Shown: piece after piece, positions 7,160-13,300 of the stretch
Layout of the letters: each line of letters starts with the position of its first letter
How positions within the stretch are numbered: position 1 is the first letter of the stretch
Assembly (NCBI GenBank): GCA_027622115.1
Contig: JAQBZS010000041.1
Span: 1-15,872 of the forward strand
Reading direction: 5' to 3'
Origin: Planctomycetota bacterium
GTDB lineage: Bacteria; Planctomycetota; Planctomycetia; Planctomycetales; Planctomycetaceae
DNA length: 15,872 nt
Notes under the pieces: generated by a model
Told to the model about the DNA's origin: nothing
What the model saw: only the letters and a program-made list of their open reading frames with translations
Databases searched by the model: none
Made by a program: the position numbers and the translations under genes

Positions 7160-7309
7160 ATGCTGCTCAAATCATGGATTCAGTCGCTGACCAATCCCTT
7201 CCTGCGCAAGCAAGTTTCGCGTTTTCGGCGTCGCAAAGACAGCCGAATCAAAAACGCGGGCCGCGTTGCTGCGTCCGAACTCTTGGAGGACCGCTGCTTG
7301 TTGGCGACG
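7160..7309 (+). other. LEPR-XLL-type N-terminal region of gene 2
   Basis: Residues 1-50 carry a basic patch (R-F-R-R-R-K around 21-26) and then E-L-L-E-D-R-C-L-L-A (40-49). The family motif is L-E-P-R-x-L-L or L-E-[DE]-R-x-L-L, known from the N-termini of very large planctomycete surface proteins and thought to be linked to export or processing. There is no ordinary signal peptide with a long hydrophobic core. Unusually, the variable position is Cys46. Confidence 0.8.
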
Positions 7310-10300
7310 GGACCGACACTGATCTCGGTAACGCCCAACGGCGGTGCGTTCTTCCAGGACGGTTCGCCGGTTGACGTGCGGAACGAAGCTCCTCGCGAAC
7401 TGACGGTGAAGTTCACGCCCGGTTCGGATATCGATCCTGCCACGTTCGGCGGCATCGAACTGATCGGTTCCGGGCAGGACGGCCAGTTCGAAGTCGCATG
7501 GACGACGTCGGACCTGGGATCGGACGGCGCGGTCGAACTGACGTTTTCCGCAGCGATCGGTGGCCCCAGTGGAAACGGCATTCGAGTCAATTTCACGGCG
7601 TCCGATCACTTCGACGCCAGCGGGCCGAACGTCAACACGTTCGGTCGCACGATCACCGTCGACTTGAACACCAACGCCGCGAATCCCACCACCGCACAAC
7701 AAGTCGTCGATGTGCTCAACACCGATTCGGGCTCGAGCGAATTGCTGAGCGTGCAAATCACCGGCGGTTCCGCGACGGTTCCCGGTGATACCGATCTGTC
7801 GGTGGATGCAGTCGGCAAGTCCGTGACGTTGGACAACGCCAACCACGCCTCCGCCACGACCACGTACAACAACGGCACGGATTCCGTCCGAGTCGAATAT
7901 GTGTCGGCCGCTCCCGGCGAGATCGGCAGCGGCATCACGGTCGAAGTCAGTGCCAGCAATCACGGCAACGCCAGCGGTCCCACTGTGACGTATGACGGTG
8001 CGAATCGCACGTTGACCGTCGACCTCAATACCAACGCGCTGAATCCGTCGACCGCTCAGCAGTTGATCAACGCCATCAACAACAACGCACAAATTCAGAC
8101 CATCATCAATGCGGCCGTCATTTCGGGAGACCCCACGACCGATCTCACCACGGTCGCCAACTTCCAAGATGTCGTGCTGGGCGGCGCTTCGGACGTGGTC
8201 ATCACTCCGGGATATGTCGGCATCGGCTCGGATTCCAATCTGGTCACCGTCCGCTTCGCGGAAACGCTGTCCGACGACTTATACCGCATGAACTTCTACG
8301 GCTTCGGCACTCCCGCCACCGTCACCAGCGATTTCGGCACGTCGAACGCCGTCACGGTCACGCTGACCGCCAAGACCGCCGGTCGTCGTGGCAATCGCGT
8401 CGGCGTGTTGCTGAAGAAAGTGGATCTCGGTCCGACCGGCAATCCGACAGTGGTCGTTTCCGGCGAACTGATCACGGTGACGCTCAACACGAATTCGTCG
8501 AACCGTAGCGACGGTCAGGACTTTGTGACGGCCATCAACACCAGCACGGCGGCCGCCAAGCTGGTGACCGCGACACTCGGCGGCGACGGCACCACCGATA
8601 TCACCACGCCCACCGTCAACAACACGTCCTTGCTGCTCGCCGGTGGGTTGGGCAACCAGCCAATCGCCAACACAGTCAGTGCCACGACCAATGGCGAATT
8701 GTTCGAGGACGGGTTGAAAGATTCGTCGATCGATTTCGAATTGGATCTGGGTGCCCAAATCCAAGCGGTGGTGCCGACTCCGGTGATTCGCGCCTACGAC
8801 CTGACCGTGAACGATTACACGCAATTCCAAGAAGCCGACCTGATCACGGTTACGATTCGCGAAAAGACGGTGATCTTGGAAGTGGATACCGACGGCGTGG
8901 TGTTCGGCACCAACACGCCGCTTGATCTGTCGACCGCAACTGATAATGACTCCGCCGCCGGATTGCTGGCCGGCGCATTGAGCACGGCGCTGCCGCAATT
9001 GGTCGCCACTCCGACCGCGAATTCCATTCGGCTGATTCATACTACGGGTTCGTTTGAAGCGAACGTCTCGTTCAAGCTGAACAATGCGGGAGCCGCGAGC
9101 GTGGCGGGTGCGGGGCTAAGTCAAGCCACGCGACAAATCGTCGTCCACTTCAACGATGACGATTTGAAAGACGATGCGACGTCGGCCGAGAAGCTGACCT
9201 TCTACCAATTGATTTTCACCAACGACACGGTCCAGAACACGGATGACAACGTCGTCAACCCCACCACTGTCGATTACGACCCGGTGTCCGACACGGCCGT
9301 GCTGACCTTTGCGGCGGACTTGCACGCCGTACCCGGTCATTACCGACTCAAAGTCGGTACGGAAGAAAACGTGGTGAATCAGGTGCCGGCGGCGTTGACG
9401 CCCGGTACCGATCCCGGTTCGTCCTTCGACGTCGGTGGTTTCTTGCCCGAGGATCTGTCGGTGCTGCCGTTCGCCGGAATCATTGTCACATCCAGCATCG
9501 ACCCGCAGCCGTACGGCATTCAGTTTCCGGGCGAGATTGAAGAACCGGGGCATCGAGACACGCCCGCCGAACGGCACTACAACACCGGCGAAGATTCGGA
9601 CGACGGCGTGACCGAGGCCTTCTTCAACTTCCGTACGGATTATGGCAGCGACCCGGCCGGCAACCCGCAATTCAACGCGATTACCGACGAACAAAAAGAA
9701 CGCGTCCGCGAAATCTTCGACCTCTACAGCTATTACCTCGGGATCAACTTCGTCGAGACCAATAATCTCGGTATGACGATCGTCAACGGTGATCTGCGCG
9801 TCCTCGATCCGTTTGCTGCCACCGGTGTCGGCGGCACCTTGGGGATTGCCAGTGGCGGGCTGACGGGCATGGCCATCATGGACAATGCCGAGCCGTGGAC
9901 CGACGACTTCGGCGACATCGGCGGTACCTCGTTCTTCAACGTCGCGATGCATGAAATCGGCCACTTGCTCGGAATCGGGCATTCCACCGAACTGCCGTCG
10001 CTGACCGTCAATCGCGGCAACACCGGCAACTTCTTGACCTTGGGCACGACGCTCGAGCCGGACTTTCCCGGCAATCACGACATCGTTCACGGCCAGTACC
10101 TGCATCGCCCGGAAGGCCGCGACATCGACATGTACCGCTTCGAAGTGCCCGCCAATAAAAGCGGGTTATTCACGGCGGAGACCATCGCGGAACGCAAGCT
10201 CGACGCCAGCCGCCTGGACACGGTCTTGCGGCTGTACAAGCAAATCGATGCCAACACTTATGAACTGATCTCTCAGAACGACGACTACTTCAGCAGCGAT

Positions 10301-13300
10301 TCGTTCATCTCGATCGATCTGTCGACCGGCGTGTATTTCATCGGCGTCAGTTCGACCGGGAACGAGAGTTACGATCCGAATATCGAAGACACGGGTTTCG
10401 GCGGTCGCACCGAAGGTGAATACGATCTGCGATTGCGTTTTCGGCCGGATGTCAGCAACAGCATCGTGGATACGACCGGTGTCGCGTTCGATGGTGATCA
10501 CGATGGTCAACCCGGCGGCGTGTACAACTTTTGGTTCCAGACCGCGGCTCCTTCGACCGGTCCATCCGCCGGGACACCGCGCACGGTCTTCGTTGACAAG
10601 GCAGCCGCTCCCGGCGGAGACGGCACGCTCGCCACGCCATTCAACGAAATCGACAATGCGTTCGATCTGAATCCGCTGAATCCCGGCAACTTGAACGCCG
10701 CGCAACCCGGCGACATCGTCCGCATTTTGGGCAACGCCGGTGCCGACGGCGACATCAACTCGCTGAACGACAACCTGGCGTACCAAGTGGGTATCGATCG
10801 GCTGACGGGGCAACCGCTCAACGACGGCAGCACGATGGAAGTCCCGCAAGGCGTCACGGTCATGATCGACCAGGGCTCCATCTTCCAGTTGCGCGAAGCC
10901 CGCATCGGCGTCGGCAGTTCGACCGCCGTGCTGGATCGCAGTCGAGGTTCGTTGCAGATCCTCGGCACGCCCGACGGCGGCAGCGTTCGTTTCACGTCTT
11001 ACAACGATCCCAACATCGGCCAAGACACCAACAACGACACGCTGCCCGCCAAGCCCGGTGACTGGGGCGGCATTGTGTTCCGCACGGACTTGGACCGTGC
11101 CGATGGTCGCTTCGACTTCGAGCGCCAGGGCATCTTCCTGAACTATTCCGCGTTCGCGGACATCCGCTACGGCGGCGGCAAGATCAACAACATCGTGCTG
11201 GCTCCGATTCACCTGATCGAAGCCCAACCGACTCTGCAATTCAACACCATCACGCTCAGTGCGGATGCCGCGATATCCGCGGATCCCAACAGCTTCCGCG
11301 AAATCACTTTCAGCGGCACGCGGTATCAGATGCAGGATCCGTTCACGGCGGATTACGACCGCGTCGGACCGGATATCGTCGGCAACACGCTGATTGACAA
11401 CTCGATCAACGGCCTGTTTATTCGTGTCGACACCTTACCGGGTAACGAATTGGAACGGCTGCGAGTCCCCGCGCGCTTCGACGATCTCGACGTCGTGCAT
11501 GTCATTTCGCAGACGATCATCATCGACGGTACGGCCGGCGGAGCACTCAGTCAGCACTTTGAAAATGCGGCGCCGATTTCACTGGTGACGCTCAATCCCG
11601 TCGCCGCCCCAGCGGGTGCTCTCGGGCTTGCTGCTGGGAACAACCGATACAAGATCGTGTTCGTGGATCGCGAAGGCTTCGAAACCGCTCCGTCCGCAGC
11701 GTCCGGATCGATCACGTTGACCGGTGTTTCCGGCAGCGATGCCGTGCGGCTGGGCAACCTGCCCACGGTCAGTGGCGAATTCGTGGCACGACGATTGTTC
11801 CGCAGCGTCAACGGCGGAGCCTACACGCTGTTCGCCAACATCAACGGCACAGACACGTCGTATGTCGATGACGGCACGACGATCAGCGTGCGGACCTTGG
11901 CGAATCGCTTCAACGTCAAACCGTCAATGGCCGGAACAACGTTGACTGCGGAATTGAATCTCGGTGGGACGGGACTGCCCGGCGGTGCCTATCGGTATCG
12001 CGTGACGGCGGTGGATGTGAACGGTTTCGAGACCGAACCTTCGGATCCCGTGGGACCGCGAAACCTCAGCGGGGCTCCCGGCCAAGACGCCATCAACATC
12101 ACGAATATTCCCAATTCGCCGGCCGGGTTCGTGGCCAAGCGACTGTATCGCAGCTTCAACGGCGGGCAGTATGAATTGGTGGTGGAACTGCTGCCCACGA
12201 CGGCCACGTATTTTGATGCGGAACCGGTCATCGGCGGCACGCCGATCCAGCGGCAGCGACCTCGGCTGGATGCTCGTCTGCGTTTTGATGCGGGTTTGAT
12301 CGTCAAATCCGACGGTGCTCGTATTGAAGCGGCCAATGGTTCGCAGTTCATCGCGGAAGGCAATGAGGGCCGACCGATCATCATGACGTCGATCCAGGAC
12401 GACCGTTACGGCCTGGGCGGCACGTTCGACACCAACTTCAACGGCAACCAATCGACTCCTGCGGCCGGGAACTGGGGCGGCATCTACGTCGGTGCTCTCT
12501 CGAAAGCCAGCATCGACAACGCACTGATCACATTTGCCGGCGGCATCACCGCCTTGGGTGGCACTTTCGGCGGCTTCAATCCCATTGAAGTGCATCAAGG
12601 TGAATTGCGAGTCGCCAATTCGGTATTCGAAACCAACGCGGACGGCACGGGCGGCCAGGGCCAAGCCGATCGTCAAGGCCGATTGTTCAATTCGGCGGCC
12701 ACGATCTTTGTTCGAGGTTCGCAGCCGGTGATTTTGAACAACATCTTTCGCGACGGCCAAGGCCCCGTGATCAGCATGAACGCCAACTCGCAGGTCGCGG
12801 CGGTGAAGAACGACTACGGTCGCACGGTCGGCAATTTGCGCGGCGACATCATCGACGATTATGGCGACAACCAAGGCCCGCTGATCCGCTTGAATCTGCT
12901 GGAAAACAATACCCGCAACGGCATGCACATTCGTGGCGAAGTCTTGACCACGGAAACCGTGTGGGACGACACGGATATCACGCACATCGTCACCGATACG
13001 ATCTTCGTGCCCGATTTGCACACGTACGGTGGCCTGCGCTTGGAGAGCAGCGGCAACGAAAGCCTGGTCATCAAACTGAGCGGCGGCAATGCCGGGTTCA
13101 CGGTCACGGGACGTCCCTTGGATATCGATGACCGCATCGGCGGTTCGCTGCAAATTGCCGGCGCCTCCGGCGGCTACCCGGTGGTGTTCACGTCCTTGGC
13201 CGACGATACTGTCGGCGCGGGGTTCAACCCCGACGGCTTCCCGCAGAACGATACCAACGGTGACGGCGACTTTGTGCTGGATCCGACCAATGCGACGATC

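Larger units (their letters stand above)
7313..9370 (+). other. Ig-like N-terminal region of gene 2 with inserted modules
   Basis: Conserved family segments appear as islands: S-V-T-P-N-G-G and R-E-L-T-V-K-F (7322-7420), V-I-T-P-G-Y-V-G-I-G and R-F-A-E-T-L-S-D-D-L-Y-R (8198-8290), L-D-L-G-A-Q-I-Q-A-V-V-P (8744-8780), and Q-I-V-V-H-F-N-D-D-D-L with F-Y-Q-L-I-F-T (9134-9230). The islands look like SbsA-type bacterial Ig-like domains. They are separated by modules III and V. Which strands belong to which domain needs structure prediction. Confidence 0.6.

Noticed and set aside
6820..7160. Possibility that the two giant genes are one gene broken by a frameshift or stop
   Set aside because: The first ends with a linker and a typical basic tail, and the second begins with its own LEPR-XLL-type N-terminus after an in-frame stop at 7148. 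They are separate genes.
7280..7309. Lipoprotein signal around Cys46
   Set aside because: The residues before the Cys are E-D-R, not a lipobox, and there is no hydrophobic stretch before it.
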